Positions 16,345-25,007 of a stretch of DNA of 28,920 nucleotides are shown piece by piece (within the stretch, counting starts at the first letter, position 1; every line of letters begins with the position of its first letter). A program made the position numbers and the translations under genes. Source of the DNA: JABDAD01 sp964409695 (GTDB taxonomy: Bacteria; Pseudomonadota; Alphaproteobacteria; Rickettsiales; Rickettsiaceae); contig CAYPDX010000012.1 in NCBI GenBank assembly GCA_964409695.1, positions 1-28,920 on the forward strand. The letters are read 5' to 3'. The notes beneath the pieces are model-generated. The model searched no databases. It had not been told where the DNA came from and was given only the letters and a program-made list of their open reading frames with translations.

Positions 16345-17281
16345 GTTTATATTTCTTTCCAAAAGGATGAGCACTCTCTAAAGCCGATCTTAATTTTTTA
16401 TCATTAACATGAGTATAGATTTGTGTTGTTGAAATATCCGAATGGCCAAGTAGCTCCTGAACTACTCTTAAATCCGCCCCGCTAGAAAGTAATTTCGTTG
16501 CAAAACTGTGCCTAAGAACATGAGGTGAAATTTTATTAGGGTCAAGATTAGCAAGTAACGCTGCTTTCTTAAGTTGCTGCGCAAAGTTTTGTCTAGTTAA
16601 ATAGCCTTGCTTAGACGTAGATGGGAACAGATAAAGCTGAGATTTAGAATTTGAATGATCGATAAAATTCTCTCTAATTACAAGATAATCATTTAAAGCC
16701 TCCAGAGACTTAGCGCTAAGCAACACCACCCTTTCCTTACCACCTTTTCCCATTATTATTATATGCTCACTTGTAACTTCCATTTTTTCTAAATTAACCT
16801 CAAGATGGCTAAGCTTAAGAGATACAAGTTCAGAAACCCTAAGCCCGCTACAATGCATAACCAAAATCATTGCACGCAATCTAATCCCTTCAACAGATTG
16901 GTCTGTTAATATATGCGACGCAAGCTTTTCAAATTCATCATCTGTTAGGTAATTAGGAAGCTTAGAACTAAATTTAGGTTTTTGAATAAATAATACAGGA
17001 TTTTCTTTTATAATTTTCTCACTCAGTAAAAAATTATAATAACCTCTTAATGAAGAGATTTTGCGAGCTATAGATCTTGTAAATATTCCATTTTTACTAA
17101 GTAATGCAATAAATTGATTTATAATTTCAACATCAGAATGCGCGGAATCTATAGATTTTTTTTCTAAAAAATTAAAATAATCGACGATATCCCTTTTGTA
17201 AGCAATCACAGTAGCTTTAGCCGCTCCTCTTTCAGCAAGAAGAGATTCTAAATATTGTTCAAGGTAATGAAAATCTTGCAT
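16334..17281 (-). CDS. xerD: Tyrosine recombinase XerD
   Basis: XerD acts with XerC at dif to resolve chromosome dimers at division. The 315-residue protein has a SAM-like N-terminal domain (LAERGAAKATVIAYKRDI, 15-32, typical of alphaproteobacterial XerD) and a catalytic domain with all expected residues: Arg148 (SGLRVSE), Lys182 (GKGGKER), His254 and Arg257 (HVLRHSF), His280 (LLGHSD) and Tyr289 (IYTHV). It is last in the minus-strand set after dapB and queD, starting one base beyond the queD stop. XerC cannot be wholly excluded, but the N-terminal motif favours XerD. Nothing suggests a phage integrase. Confidence 0.93.
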   Translation of the reverse strand: MQDFHYLEQYLESLLAERGAAKATVIAYKRDIVDYFNFLEKKSIDSAHSDVEIINQFIALLSKNGIFTRSIARKISSLRGYYNFLLSEKIIKENPVLFIQKPKFSSKLPNYLTDDEFEKLASHILTDQSVEGIRLRAMILVMHCSGLRVSELVSLKLSHLEVNLEKMEVTSEHIIIMGKGGKERVVLLSAKSLEALNDYLVIRENFIDHSNSKSQLYLFPSTSKQGYLTRQNFAQQLKKAALLANLDPNKISPHVLRHSFATKLLSSGADLRVVQELLGHSDISTTQIYTHVNDKKLRSALESAHPFGKKYKLNS

Positions 17282-17282
17282 A

Positions 17283-17720
17283 TTACTTAGATTCTATATC
17301 AACATAGCAGTTTGGAGTCTCGTACAAACGCAAAGATACCAAATTTGCATTTGTAGACTTAAAAAGCTCTGGAATTATTTTTTTATATAAATAATCCCCT
17401 ATATTTTCTGCTGTAGGATTCTCATCTAAATAATGGATTTTTTGCCCTGTGTAATTTGCTATTTTTTCTCCAAGTTCCTTATCTTCAATTGATAGAATAG
17501 CTGTATGGTCAAAATTATTATCAATCCAGCTTTTTATAATATTTTTAATCTCACCGAAATCTATGACTCGTCCAAGATTATCTAAATCATCAGATTCAAA
17601 TTCAACGTCAAGTACATATCTATGACCATGCAAATATTTACATTTATTCTCATGACCAATAACTCGATGAGCTGCATCAAATTCAATTTTGCGAGTACAT
17701 GTTATTTTTGATTTTTTCAT
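17283..17720 (-). CDS. queD: 6-carboxytetrahydropterin synthase (QueD/PTPS family)
   Basis: QueD converts dihydroneopterin triphosphate to 6-carboxytetrahydropterin on the route to queuosine in tRNA. The 145-residue protein has the zinc histidines His18 (FDAAHRV), His31 and His33 (YLHGHRY), the catalytic Cys27 (NKCKYLHGH), the Asp71-His72 pair (FDHTAIL) and the C-terminal Glu in LYETPN. The NPTAENI helix is also typical. The Cys in CxxxLHGH favours the QueD type over animal-like PTPS; a role in folate supply has been proposed for some relatives. The start overlaps the dapB end by 4 bases. Confidence 0.93.
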   Translation of the reverse strand: MKKSKITCTRKIEFDAAHRVIGHENKCKYLHGHRYVLDVEFESDDLDNLGRVIDFGEIKNIIKSWIDNNFDHTAILSIEDKELGEKIANYTGQKIHYLDENPTAENIGDYLYKKIIPELFKSTNANLVSLRLYETPNCYVDIESK

Positions 17721-18457
17721 ACAAGATGATTTATAAATTTGATATAATCCTGCATATTATACATCCCCTTCTTTTGTTCTTTAAGCCAAAATATTGTCTT
17801 AATAGCAGAATGGGCGAATACATCTCTATTTTCGACTTTATGATTTATTGATATACTCTCAGACTCACCATAGAAACTTACTATATGCTCAGCAGCAACT
17901 GAACCTGCTCTTATCGATGCAATAGAAATTTCACCATCTTTTCTTATTGGATTATTAGCTCTATCAATAATAATAGCTTTTTTTTCACCTCTCCCACGAG
18001 CTATAAAATCACTAAGCATAAGTGCAGTTCCAGAAGGTGCGTCTCTTTTTTTTCTATGATGTATATCTATTATTTCCGCATCAAAGTTCAGTCCTAAAAC
18101 TCCAGCCATTTTTTCAATTAAATAAGCCATTAAATTAGCTCCAATACTAACATTTGGAGTATGTATTACCGAAGTTTTTGTTGATAATTCTTGAATTGCA
18201 TTAAGACATTCATTGCTTAGAGAAGTTGTACCAATCAAAAGCGGCATAGGTTTAATCTCCAAAAGTGATTTTACAAGTAACTCAGTTCCTGTATTTAAAC
18301 TAAAATCTATAATAAAGTCAGATGAATTAATGAAGTGAGAAATATTATCACCACGTTTGAAGCAAGAAATTGAATCTATATTTTTATATGTTTGAGAGGC
18401 AAAAGCAATAGCTTGCCCTACTCTTCCAGCGCTTCCAAAAATTCCAAGACGATTCAT
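17717..18457 (-). CDS. dapB: 4-hydroxy-tetrahydrodipicolinate reductase
   Basis: DapB reduces the DapA product with NAD(P)H on the way to diaminopimelate, the peptidoglycan crosslinker, and lysine. The 246-residue protein begins with a Rossmann motif (GSAGRVG, 8-14). It carries the signature DIHHRKKRDAPSGTA (131-145), which includes the catalytic His pair and Lys. GTTSLS near 76-81 and TPNVSIGANLM near 100-110 are also typical. Length is slightly below the common 265-270 but no motif is missing. It is the first gene of a three-gene minus-strand set and diverges from efp across about 100 bases. With the LppC-like protein, it implies that this organism makes peptidoglycan. Confidence 0.96.
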   Translation of the reverse strand: MNRLGIFGSAGRVGQAIAFASQTYKNIDSISCFKRGDNISHFINSSDFIIDFSLNTGTELLVKSLLEIKPMPLLIGTTSLSNECLNAIQELSTKTSVIHTPNVSIGANLMAYLIEKMAGVLGLNFDAEIIDIHHRKKRDAPSGTALMLSDFIARGRGEKKAIIIDRANNPIRKDGEISIASIRAGSVAAEHIVSFYGESESISINHKVENRDVFAHSAIKTIFWLKEQKKGMYNMQDYIKFINHLV

Positions 18458-18502
18458 TTTTTAAAACCATATTTTTGAAAACCAATATATAAAATACTAG
18501 CT

Positions 18503-18530
18503 TTGCTTTTTTCTAAACCTTGATTATAAT
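18503..18530 (+). promoter_or_regulatory. Promoter of efp
   Basis: A perfect -10 TATAAT (18525-18530) is preceded after 16 bases by a weak -35 TTGCTT (18503-18508). The leader to ATG 18558 is about 20 bases. The same 100-base gap must also carry the dapB promoter on the other strand, where I see no clear match. Confidence 0.55.
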
Positions 18531-18557
18531 GACTTTTTAAATTTATTCTATGAAGAT

Positions 18558-19124
18558 ATGAAAGTCACAGCAAATTCAATTAGAACTGGCAATATTTTAG
18601 TACATAATAATGATTTATGGATTGTTGCAAAAACCCCTGATCATACTCAGCCTGGAAAAGGCGGTGCTTATGTGCAAGTCGAGATGAAAAATCTTAAGAC
18701 AGGGAATAAAACAAACGTAAGATTTAGCTCATCTGAGTACGTTGAGAGAGCTTACCTTGAAAATAAAGAATTTCAATATCTATATCCAGAAGGCGATGAT
18801 CTTGTATTTATGGATAATGAAACTTTTGAACAAATCAATCTAAATAAATCTATACTTGATGAAAGACTAGCTTTTTTACTTCCTGCTATGAATGTTAAAA
18901 TTGAATTCTATCAAGAAACTCCTTTAAATGTCGAGCTTCCAGCTACTGTTATTCTAGAAATAACAGAGACAGAACCAGTAATAAAAGGAGCCACAGCAAC
19001 ATCAACATATAAACCAGCTATACTTGAGAATGGTGTTAGAGTAATGGTGCCACCTTACATTGAATCTGGGCAAAGAATCGTGGTAAAGACCGAAGACGTA
19101 ACTTTTGTAGAGAGAGCTAAATAA
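18558..19124 (+). CDS. efp: Translation elongation factor P
   Basis: EF-P enters the ribosomal E site and relieves stalling at polyproline stretches. The 188-residue protein has the three-domain family length, with a KOW-like domain I (VTANSIRTGNILVHNNDLW), the loop TQPGKGGAYVQV carrying Lys34, which is the position modified by beta-lysylation in many bacteria, and a C-terminal OB domain (GATATSTYKPAILENGVRVMVPPYI). No EpmA or EpmB gene is in the window. It may matter here because the exported protein at 1-1578 contains runs of four and five prolines. A four-base gap separates it from the next gene. Confidence 0.97.
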   Translation: MKVTANSIRTGNILVHNNDLWIVAKTPDHTQPGKGGAYVQVEMKNLKTGNKTNVRFSSSEYVERAYLENKEFQYLYPEGDDLVFMDNETFEQINLNKSILDERLAFLLPAMNVKIEFYQETPLNVELPATVILEITETEPVIKGATATSTYKPAILENGVRVMVPPYIESGQRIVVKTEDVTFVERAK

Positions 19125-19128
19125 TTCA

Positions 19129-19863
19129 ATGAATATACATAATAACAATACTATAGATAAAGCACTATGGAAAACTTCAAGAAACCTAATACGTGACTAC
19201 TCGGAACTTGAACTTCTACAGAGCGGTAGCTACACACAGGAAAAATTCGTTGAAAGATCAGTAAGCAAAACAAAAGAGATCCTATCCAAAGAACTTGGAG
19301 TTCTTAATTGTGCTTCAATACAATTTGATGATGAACCTTACAAGCTTGAAGAAGATGGTATCCACATTATAATGCGCCCGATAGATGGAATACCTAATCT
19401 TTTAAGAGCAATGCCATTTTTTGCAACCACCATAGTTCAAATTGAAAGAAAAGACGGATTTAATAATGTTATTGCAGCTATCATGTCCTTTCCTGCATTA
19501 AATGGTGTGTATAGAGCTGAAGTGGGTCAGGGAGCATGGGCTCAAACTTTTGAAGAAAGTGGAAAAATCGCAGGCAGAAGACTAAGAGTTAGTAAGACAA
19601 AAGAAATATCATTATCAATAGTCTCTACAACAAATAATATCCCATATGATAATTACCTATCCTCAAGAAATTTTGATTGCACTGCGTATGATATTGCAAA
19701 TTATACTTCTGGAAAAATAGATACAATGATAATAGGCGCTGAAGATCAAATCCATAAGTTTGCAATAGAAATTTTTGCAAAAGAATCCGGTGGAGTTATA
19801 CGTAACTTTGAGCCAGAGCAAATAATCGCAACAAATCCTTCACTTGCTTCTTTTATAAAATAG
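19129..19863 (+). CDS. Inositol monophosphatase-family protein, probably degenerate
   Basis: The 244-residue protein follows the IMPase/SuhB fold: the helical N-terminus, IIMRPIDGIPNLLRAMPFF (80-98) where active enzymes have DPIDGTxNF, a central sheet with GVYRAEVGQGAW (126-137), and the C-terminal AKESGG (217-222). Key metal ligands look lost: Arg83 stands for the first Asp of DPIDG, and His209 or a neighbour for the Asp of the WDxAAG motif. Asp86 is kept. It may be a non-enzymatic SuhB-like protein; E. coli SuhB also acts in rRNA antitermination. It follows efp by four bases, so co-expression is likely. The fold is fairly sure, activity doubtful. Confidence 0.8.
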   Translation: MNIHNNNTIDKALWKTSRNLIRDYSELELLQSGSYTQEKFVERSVSKTKEILSKELGVLNCASIQFDDEPYKLEEDGIHIIMRPIDGIPNLLRAMPFFATTIVQIERKDGFNNVIAAIMSFPALNGVYRAEVGQGAWAQTFEESGKIAGRRLRVSKTKEISLSIVSTTNNIPYDNYLSSRNFDCTAYDIANYTSGKIDTMIIGAEDQIHKFAIEIFAKESGGVIRNFEPEQIIATNPSLASFIK

Positions 19864-19895
19864 CATTAAAATCCCGATCTTAATGCTATTATTAA
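19861..19895 (+). terminator. Hairpin after the efp cluster
   Basis: A perfect 9-bp stem, TAGCATTAA (19861-19869) with TTAATGCTA (19880-19888), encloses a 10-base loop and includes the stop codon of the preceding gene. A weak T-rich stretch follows (ttattaactt). It is AT-rich, so it may only partly end transcription before lpxK, whose ATG is 14 bases further on. Confidence 0.5.
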
Positions 19896-19901
19896 CTTCA
19901 A

Positions 19902-20894
19902 ATGATCAAACTTAACTATCCTAATTTTTGGGAAAAAAGAACTATAGTTTCTTACGCCCTATACCCATTATCTTTTATATATAGATTTTTAGGATTTATA
20001 CGCAGGCTATTCACTAAGCAAGAGAAATTCTGCGCTCCTGTTATATGCGTTGGTAATGCTACCGTTGGAGGAACAGGGAAAACTCCACTAATCAAAGCTC
20101 TTGCCATGCATTATGCTAGAAAGAAAAAAAATCTCCTCATAATCTGCAAAGGATATGGTGGAAATTTTGTTAAACCTACAATTATTGAAGCTGATTTTTC
20201 AATATGCCTAGCTGGTGATGAAGCTATAGAAATAGCGAAAGAACTTTCTAATTTTAGTGATGTCACAATCGTAATAGCAAAAAATCCGAAAGCCTGTGTA
20301 CGTCTTGTATCTCAGATTAAACCAGATTTAATATTAATTGATGACGGAATGCAAAACCCAGGTTTTTATAAAGATTTTTCTATATTGGCAATTGACGGAT
20401 TAAGGGGATTTGGCAATGGATTTCTTGTGCCAGCAGGCCCATTAAGGGAGGCCAGTAAGGAAGCTATAAGACGCTCGGATATTGTAGTATCAGCTGATCC
20501 ATCAATGGAGGTTAAAGGTGAATTAAAGAAATTAGCAGAGAATAAATGCTACTTTATCAAACAATCTGTAGAAATGGGATCTCTCACCAAAGATGAACCT
20601 GTGTTTTTATTATGCGCTATAGGGAATCCAAATAAATTTTTTGTCTCCATGAAGGATTATAATATTGTCGGCAAAATGTCTTTTCCAGATCATCACAACT
20701 ATACCAACGAAGACATGAGTAAAGTTACAGAAGAAGCTCTCAAAGCTTGCGCCGTTAAAATTATAACCACAAAAAAAGATTTTGTAAAATTGCAGCATCA
20801 TAAAACTCCTATTGAAATCAAAGCTGCAAATTTAATTCTAGATGAGAAAGACCTCCAAAAAATAATAAAAAAAATAGATGAAAAAATCAATTAA
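19902..20894 (+). CDS. lpxK: Tetraacyldisaccharide 4'-kinase
   Basis: LpxK phosphorylates the 4' position of the lipid A disaccharide at the inner membrane. The 330-residue protein has the N-terminal membrane-binding helix region (residues 10-36), a Walker A loop in CVGNATVGGTGKTP (49-62), CKGYGG, AGDEA, and the DDGMQNPGF motif that corresponds to DDGFQH in most family members. The later GPLREA and KKDFVKL are also typical. Together with the overlapping acyltransferase gene, it shows that the organism makes lipid A, so it is unlike Anaplasmataceae. It overlaps lpxL by 17 bases. Confidence 0.95.
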   Translation: MIKLNYPNFWEKRTIVSYALYPLSFIYRFLGFIRRLFTKQEKFCAPVICVGNATVGGTGKTPLIKALAMHYARKKKNLLIICKGYGGNFVKPTIIEADFSICLAGDEAIEIAKELSNFSDVTIVIAKNPKACVRLVSQIKPDLILIDDGMQNPGFYKDFSILAIDGLRGFGNGFLVPAGPLREASKEAIRRSDIVVSADPSMEVKGELKKLAENKCYFIKQSVEMGSLTKDEPVFLLCAIGNPNKFFVSMKDYNIVGKMSFPDHHNYTNEDMSKVTEEALKACAVKIITTKKDFVKLQHHKTPIEIKAANLILDEKDLQKIIKKIDEKIN

Positions 20895-21762
20895 ACATAT
20901 AAAAGAAGTAGCAGAATATGCAGTTTTCCTTGTTTTTTTAAACATAATAAAACTGCTAAGAATAGACACTGCAAGTAACATTTGCGCAGCAGCTGCAAAA
21001 TATATAGGTCCAAAACTACGTACGAATAGGATAATTAGAAACAATCTAAAATATGTTTATCCAAATATCACGGATGAAAAAATTGATGCACTCCAAAAAG
21101 AAATATGGGATAATTTTGGTAGATATATAGGCGAATTTCCGTATGTTAACAGGCAAACTTCAAGAGTAGAAATTGAAAATATCGAAGTCATTGAAGAGCT
21201 TCAAAAGAAAAATATTCCATTTATTGCTTTCTGCGGCCATTTTGCAAATTGGGATTTCGTTCTCCCTACAGTGTTAAAAGAAATCGGGTTTGCTAGCGTA
21301 ATCTATCGCAAAATAAATAATAAATTTATCGATAAATATGTACGTTCAAAACGCGCTTCTCTAGGCGCGCAATTAATTTGCAAAGGCCCAAAAGGAGCAA
21401 AAGACTTAATCAAAGCTATAAAAGAGCGTAATGTAATTTTAATGCTGGTAGATCAAAAAATGAACGAAGGAATTAAAGTGCCATTTTTAAATAAACCAGC
21501 AATGACAAGTGAGGCAATAGCCGTAATAGCACGCCACTACAATTATCCAATTGTACCATCTCAAATAATTAGAAAGAATGGTGCTAACTTTAAAGTAATT
21601 TTTCACACACCATTCTTTGCAAATAGGTCAGATGAAAAAGAAAATGATGTATATGAGACTATGCTTAAAATTAACGACTCTCTATCAGATTGGGTAAATG
21701 AAAATCCCGGCCAATGGTTTTGGATGCATCAAAGATGGGGAAAAAAAAAGGAAATGCTATGA
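20878..21762 (+). CDS. lpxL: Lipid A late acyltransferase (LpxL/HtrB family)
   Basis: This inner-membrane enzyme adds a secondary acyl chain to Kdo-lipid A. The 294-residue protein has an N-terminal hydrophobic helix (about 13-28) and the catalytic HX4D motif at His121-Asp126 (GHFANWD). Later family motifs are VDQKMNEGIKVPFLNKPA and the C-terminal NPGQWFWMHQRWGKK. Chain specificity (LpxL versus LpxM) cannot be told from sequence alone; LpxL is used as the general name. The start lies 17 bases inside lpxK, so the two are coupled and should be made together. Confidence 0.92.
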   Translation: MKKSIKHIKEVAEYAVFLVFLNIIKLLRIDTASNICAAAAKYIGPKLRTNRIIRNNLKYVYPNITDEKIDALQKEIWDNFGRYIGEFPYVNRQTSRVEIENIEVIEELQKKNIPFIAFCGHFANWDFVLPTVLKEIGFASVIYRKINNKFIDKYVRSKRASLGAQLICKGPKGAKDLIKAIKERNVILMLVDQKMNEGIKVPFLNKPAMTSEAIAVIARHYNYPIVPSQIIRKNGANFKVIFHTPFFANRSDEKENDVYETMLKINDSLSDWVNENPGQWFWMHQRWGKKKEML

Positions 21763-21848
21763 ATCAGCCCTACATAAGAATTTTAATTTACGGTTAGATT
21801 ATTCTTCCCTATCTGCTATATTATTCTCCTCTTAAAATATCAAAATAT

Positions 21849-22745
21849 ATGAAAATTAAAATAATCTTTATTCTATTTATATCACTAATAAGTAGACTCT
21901 CTCAAGCTCATGAAATTTGCCTTACATTCGACGATTTGCCAACCCAGCAGAATGAAGATCCTAAAGAGCAACTCGAAATAAACCGGGGTATTCTAAACAA
22001 TCTTGCTGAATTCAATGCTCCAGCAATAGGTTTTGTCAACGAAGGTAAAATTCACTTAAAAGATAGAGAAATAATAGGAACAAAAATATTACAAATGTGG
22101 ATCGATAATGACCATACGCTTGGAAATCATACATATTCCCATTTTTCACTTAGCTCAACTGATCTAGAAATTTTTAAAGATGATACGTTAAAGGGAGAAG
22201 TGATAACCAAAAAATTGATGAATAAAGCAGGGCTTAGTTTGAAATATTTTAGACATCCATTCCTAGACACTGGAGACAGTAAAGAAAAGAAAGAAGCGTT
22301 TGAATTTTTTCTAAAAAGTAAAAATTATATTATAGCTCCTATTACTGTAGATGTAGATGATTGGACATTTGATAGAAAACTTTTAGATAATCCTCAGAAT
22401 AAAGATAATATAATTAAAAAATATATTGCTCACGCCAAAATGCAACTAGCTTTTAGTGAACTGATTTCACGCAAGCTCTTTAATAGAAATATCAAACATA
22501 TTCTTTTACTACATGTTAATTTAATAAACTCCCTTGCTTTAAAAGACTTACTGAAAATGATGAAAAATGAAAACTATAATTTCATTAGCCTTGATGAAGC
22601 TTTAAATGATGAAGCCTATTCCACTCAAGATAATTATTATGAGCCAAATGGAGCGAACTGGTTATTCAGATGGAGATACACAATGAATAAAGATATTGAT
22701 TTTAAAAAAGAATGGGCTGATATTAAAGCCAAAAGCACAAATTAG
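21849..22745 (+). CDS. Exported polysaccharide deacetylase (NodB fold)
   Basis: The 298-residue protein has a signal peptide (IKIIFILFISLIS, cut probably after SQA at residue 20) and a NodB-type metal-dependent deacetylase domain. The catalytic motifs are intact: TFDD (26-29), GNHTYSH (92-98, the two zinc histidines His94 and His98), FRHPF (134-138), DVDDW (168-172) and LLLHVN with His222. The C-terminal 60 residues are polar and may bind substrate. Such enzymes remove N-acetyl groups from peptidoglycan or other glycans, often to resist lysozyme, or strip host chitin-like glycans. The target is unknown. It has its own weak -10 (TATATT, 21817-21822) and stands alone after lpxL, which fits an envelope-modification role. 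Confidence 0.9.
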   Translation: MKIKIIFILFISLISRLSQAHEICLTFDDLPTQQNEDPKEQLEINRGILNNLAEFNAPAIGFVNEGKIHLKDREIIGTKILQMWIDNDHTLGNHTYSHFSLSSTDLEIFKDDTLKGEVITKKLMNKAGLSLKYFRHPFLDTGDSKEKKEAFEFFLKSKNYIIAPITVDVDDWTFDRKLLDNPQNKDNIIKKYIAHAKMQLAFSELISRKLFNRNIKHILLLHVNLINSLALKDLLKMMKNENYNFISLDEALNDEAYSTQDNYYEPNGANWLFRWRYTMNKDIDFKKEWADIKAKSTN

Positions 22746-22797
22746 TTGCGCAATTACTACAAAGATTTTTGATTCAAAGCAGCATCTCTTGTAAGTT

Positions 22798-22832
22798 ATT
22801 GACATAAGTATAAGGAATTGACAGCATAAGGA
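22798..22832 (+). repeat. Direct repeat with two TTGACA boxes upstream of the 704-residue gene
   Basis: ATTGACA followed by a TAAGGA element occurs twice, with TTGACA at 22799-22804 and 22818-22823, offset by 19 bases. Either can serve as a -35 box. For the second, TAAATA (22840-22845) is a possible -10 at 16 bases. The pair might instead be a tandem regulator-binding site. The gene starts at 22855. Confidence 0.4.
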
Positions 22833-22854
22833 CATAATTTAAATATACAAGAAT

Positions 22855-24969
22855 ATGTCTCGCGAAACTATTGCAATCGATTTAAATAAAGCAAGGGATG
22901 AAGCAATCGATCCCACAATTCCAGCAGATGCAGCCGCAATAAACCACCTAATGGAAATTGCAAATTCTACAGAACAATCTCTACACCCAGAACTCAAAGC
23001 TTTTTATGATGCTATATCTGCAGCTTCCTCAGGCGGAGAAGAAATTTCAGCTGAAAGAGCACAGTCATATCGTGAATCTTTGGAAAGAAGCGTAAAATCC
23101 TCAGGGGTTGGTACTGCTGAAAAAGCTTCCATATTAAATGTTACTCAAAGAAAAGTAGGTAAAATAGCAGCGATCGCGGCTCTACAAATACCAAAAGAAG
23201 CTTCTGCAATAACTACTGAAAAGGCTTCTACAATTAAAGCAGCTATTGATGCAGTAATTGTAGAATATAATGAAGACTTGCATAGGCAAGTAGAGTTGGA
23301 TCAAAACCGTAATACTTTTTCTCTTAGAAAAGACGGCATTACTCATACTATAAATATGCCAGTGGGCTCGTCATATGAAGATCTAAAAGGTGTTTTAAAC
23401 CGAAACGACACTGAATTCGGACTGAATCTTACAAAAGAACAGATAGAATACACGATGTCTAGAGTTGACCAAGCTACTATGGCGGGCCCACCAATTTGGT
23501 GGCAAATGCAAAATGATAATAAAACTTTTAGGCAAACTACAGAAAGATCATTGCTTGTTGACATTACCCCAGAAGGAAAAGTGAATATATATTTAAACTC
23601 AGAATTTGAATTTGGTGAGATTATGGATGAAAGCTTCCCAGGAAGAATTCTAAGCACCACGAAACATGATATTACTGGACTAACAAATAATAGCGAAGAT
23701 TTTATTATGAGGCCAGGTCTCGCAACATCTGAAGTTCCAATAACTTACATGCATACGACATTTAGCACCCCAGGGATAGAAGTAAAATTTAATGTGCCTG
23801 AATCTGTAAAAGCAACTTATACAAAAGATCCCTTACATGAATATTATGATGTTAGTGTTAAAGCCGTTGCTACGGATAAATTAAACACTATTGAGAATCA
23901 ACTTGCATTCATATCAAAGAATAAATTCCATACTAATGCCACAATATCAGCACTTGCTAGAGATCACATTAACTCACCAATACAAACTTCTGAGTTGATC
24001 TCTCATTACGCTGCAGCGAATGGCTTAAGTACTGAAGATCGAGACAGTATATTTTCTGATGTTATTTCAAACATTCCTCAGAATGATTATGCTGCTGTAG
24101 TTTTAACTGAACAGATTAAGCGTAAAACTCTTGAAGCAGGGGGTACAATATCATTCGATTCTATAGCTACAACAATTTGTACTACTTTAGAAAAACGCGT
24201 AGATGATCGTATTATAGACAATGTTTTAATGCAACTTGAAATGGGCCATAGACAAATAGAAGATATGCACTCAATAATTCTGAATAAACAAAGGCGTGAT
24301 GGTATTATATCTTTAGATGAGGCAAAAGCTAGACTTGTCAAGTCTTTAGGTATAAAAGAGCCTAAAGCAGAAGAGCGCATAAGAGAAATTGACAAAAAAA
24401 ATAAAACGCCTGAACCCCAAACTGGATTTAGCAAGCTTCTTGGGGCCTTTAAGACTATCGTATCAATAAAGAAACTACCGGCAATAGATACTGCGCTTTG
24501 GAGTCCGACCCCTGAGCTTTTGTCTCCATCTACAGCCACTTCCTCATTTCTCTCTCCGGATAGCGCTCGCTCTCCTTCAACCGCACAATCATCAGTTTCT
24601 GTTGTAGATTCTCCTGAAGGGAGGTTTGCATCAACAAAACGTACTGATTCTCCTGAGTTAGATTCAATTACAGCAACACCTTGGCCTCCTAAATCTCTAG
24701 ATGATTTTATAGCAAGTCCACCTACCCATGCTGCTATACCCGCTTCTTCTAGAGCAAATTTTCAATCAGATGCAGCTGAAACTGTTCCAGCAAGCGTTGT
24801 AGCTGAAGCCAAAAATCATCCTGCAATTTCATCTATTAGCAGTTCTGTAGCCCACATCCCGCACCACGATAAAGCCTCCACGCCAAAGCAAGATCGTCAT
24901 AAAATAGCTCATCTCGAACGGGAACAACGTAGTAAATCAGCTCCGCCGCGTAAACACGGCGCTAAATAA
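22855..24969 (+). CDS. Hypothetical protein with Ser/Thr-Pro-rich basic tail
   Basis: I recognise no family in this 704-residue protein. It has no signal peptide or membrane segment. Residues 1-150 are helical and Ala/Glu-rich. Residues 155-340 look beta-rich, with a conserved-looking GPPIWWQMQN (211-220). Residues 345-515 are helical again, with charged stretches. From about 545 the chain is disordered and full of SP or TP pairs (at least ten, such as LSPD, RSPS, DSPE twice). It ends in a basic, His/Lys/Arg-rich tail (QRSKSAPPRKHGAK). A disordered basic C-terminus on a large soluble protein is compatible with a type IV secretion substrate; this is inference. The start at ATG 22855 has no clear ribosome binding site. 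Confidence 0.82.
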   Translation: MSRETIAIDLNKARDEAIDPTIPADAAAINHLMEIANSTEQSLHPELKAFYDAISAASSGGEEISAERAQSYRESLERSVKSSGVGTAEKASILNVTQRKVGKIAAIAALQIPKEASAITTEKASTIKAAIDAVIVEYNEDLHRQVELDQNRNTFSLRKDGITHTINMPVGSSYEDLKGVLNRNDTEFGLNLTKEQIEYTMSRVDQATMAGPPIWWQMQNDNKTFRQTTERSLLVDITPEGKVNIYLNSEFEFGEIMDESFPGRILSTTKHDITGLTNNSEDFIMRPGLATSEVPITYMHTTFSTPGIEVKFNVPESVKATYTKDPLHEYYDVSVKAVATDKLNTIENQLAFISKNKFHTNATISALARDHINSPIQTSELISHYAAANGLSTEDRDSIFSDVISNIPQNDYAAVVLTEQIKRKTLEAGGTISFDSIATTICTTLEKRVDDRIIDNVLMQLEMGHRQIEDMHSIILNKQRRDGIISLDEAKARLVKSLGIKEPKAEERIREIDKKNKTPEPQTGFSKLLGAFKTIVSIKKLPAIDTALWSPTPELLSPSTATSSFLSPDSARSPSTAQSSVSVVDSPEGRFASTKRTDSPELDSITATPWPPKSLDDFIASPPTHAAIPASSRANFQSDAAETVPASVVAEAKNHPAISSISSSVAHIPHHDKASTPKQDRHKIAHLEREQRSKSAPPRKHGAK

Positions 24970-25007
24970 TATAAAATGTTTGGATCATTAAAAAATAAGA
25001 CTTGGTA

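Noticed and set aside
16334..17281. Phage or integrative-element integrase
   Set aside because: The protein matches housekeeping XerD in its N-terminal motif, and no attachment sites or phage genes are nearby.
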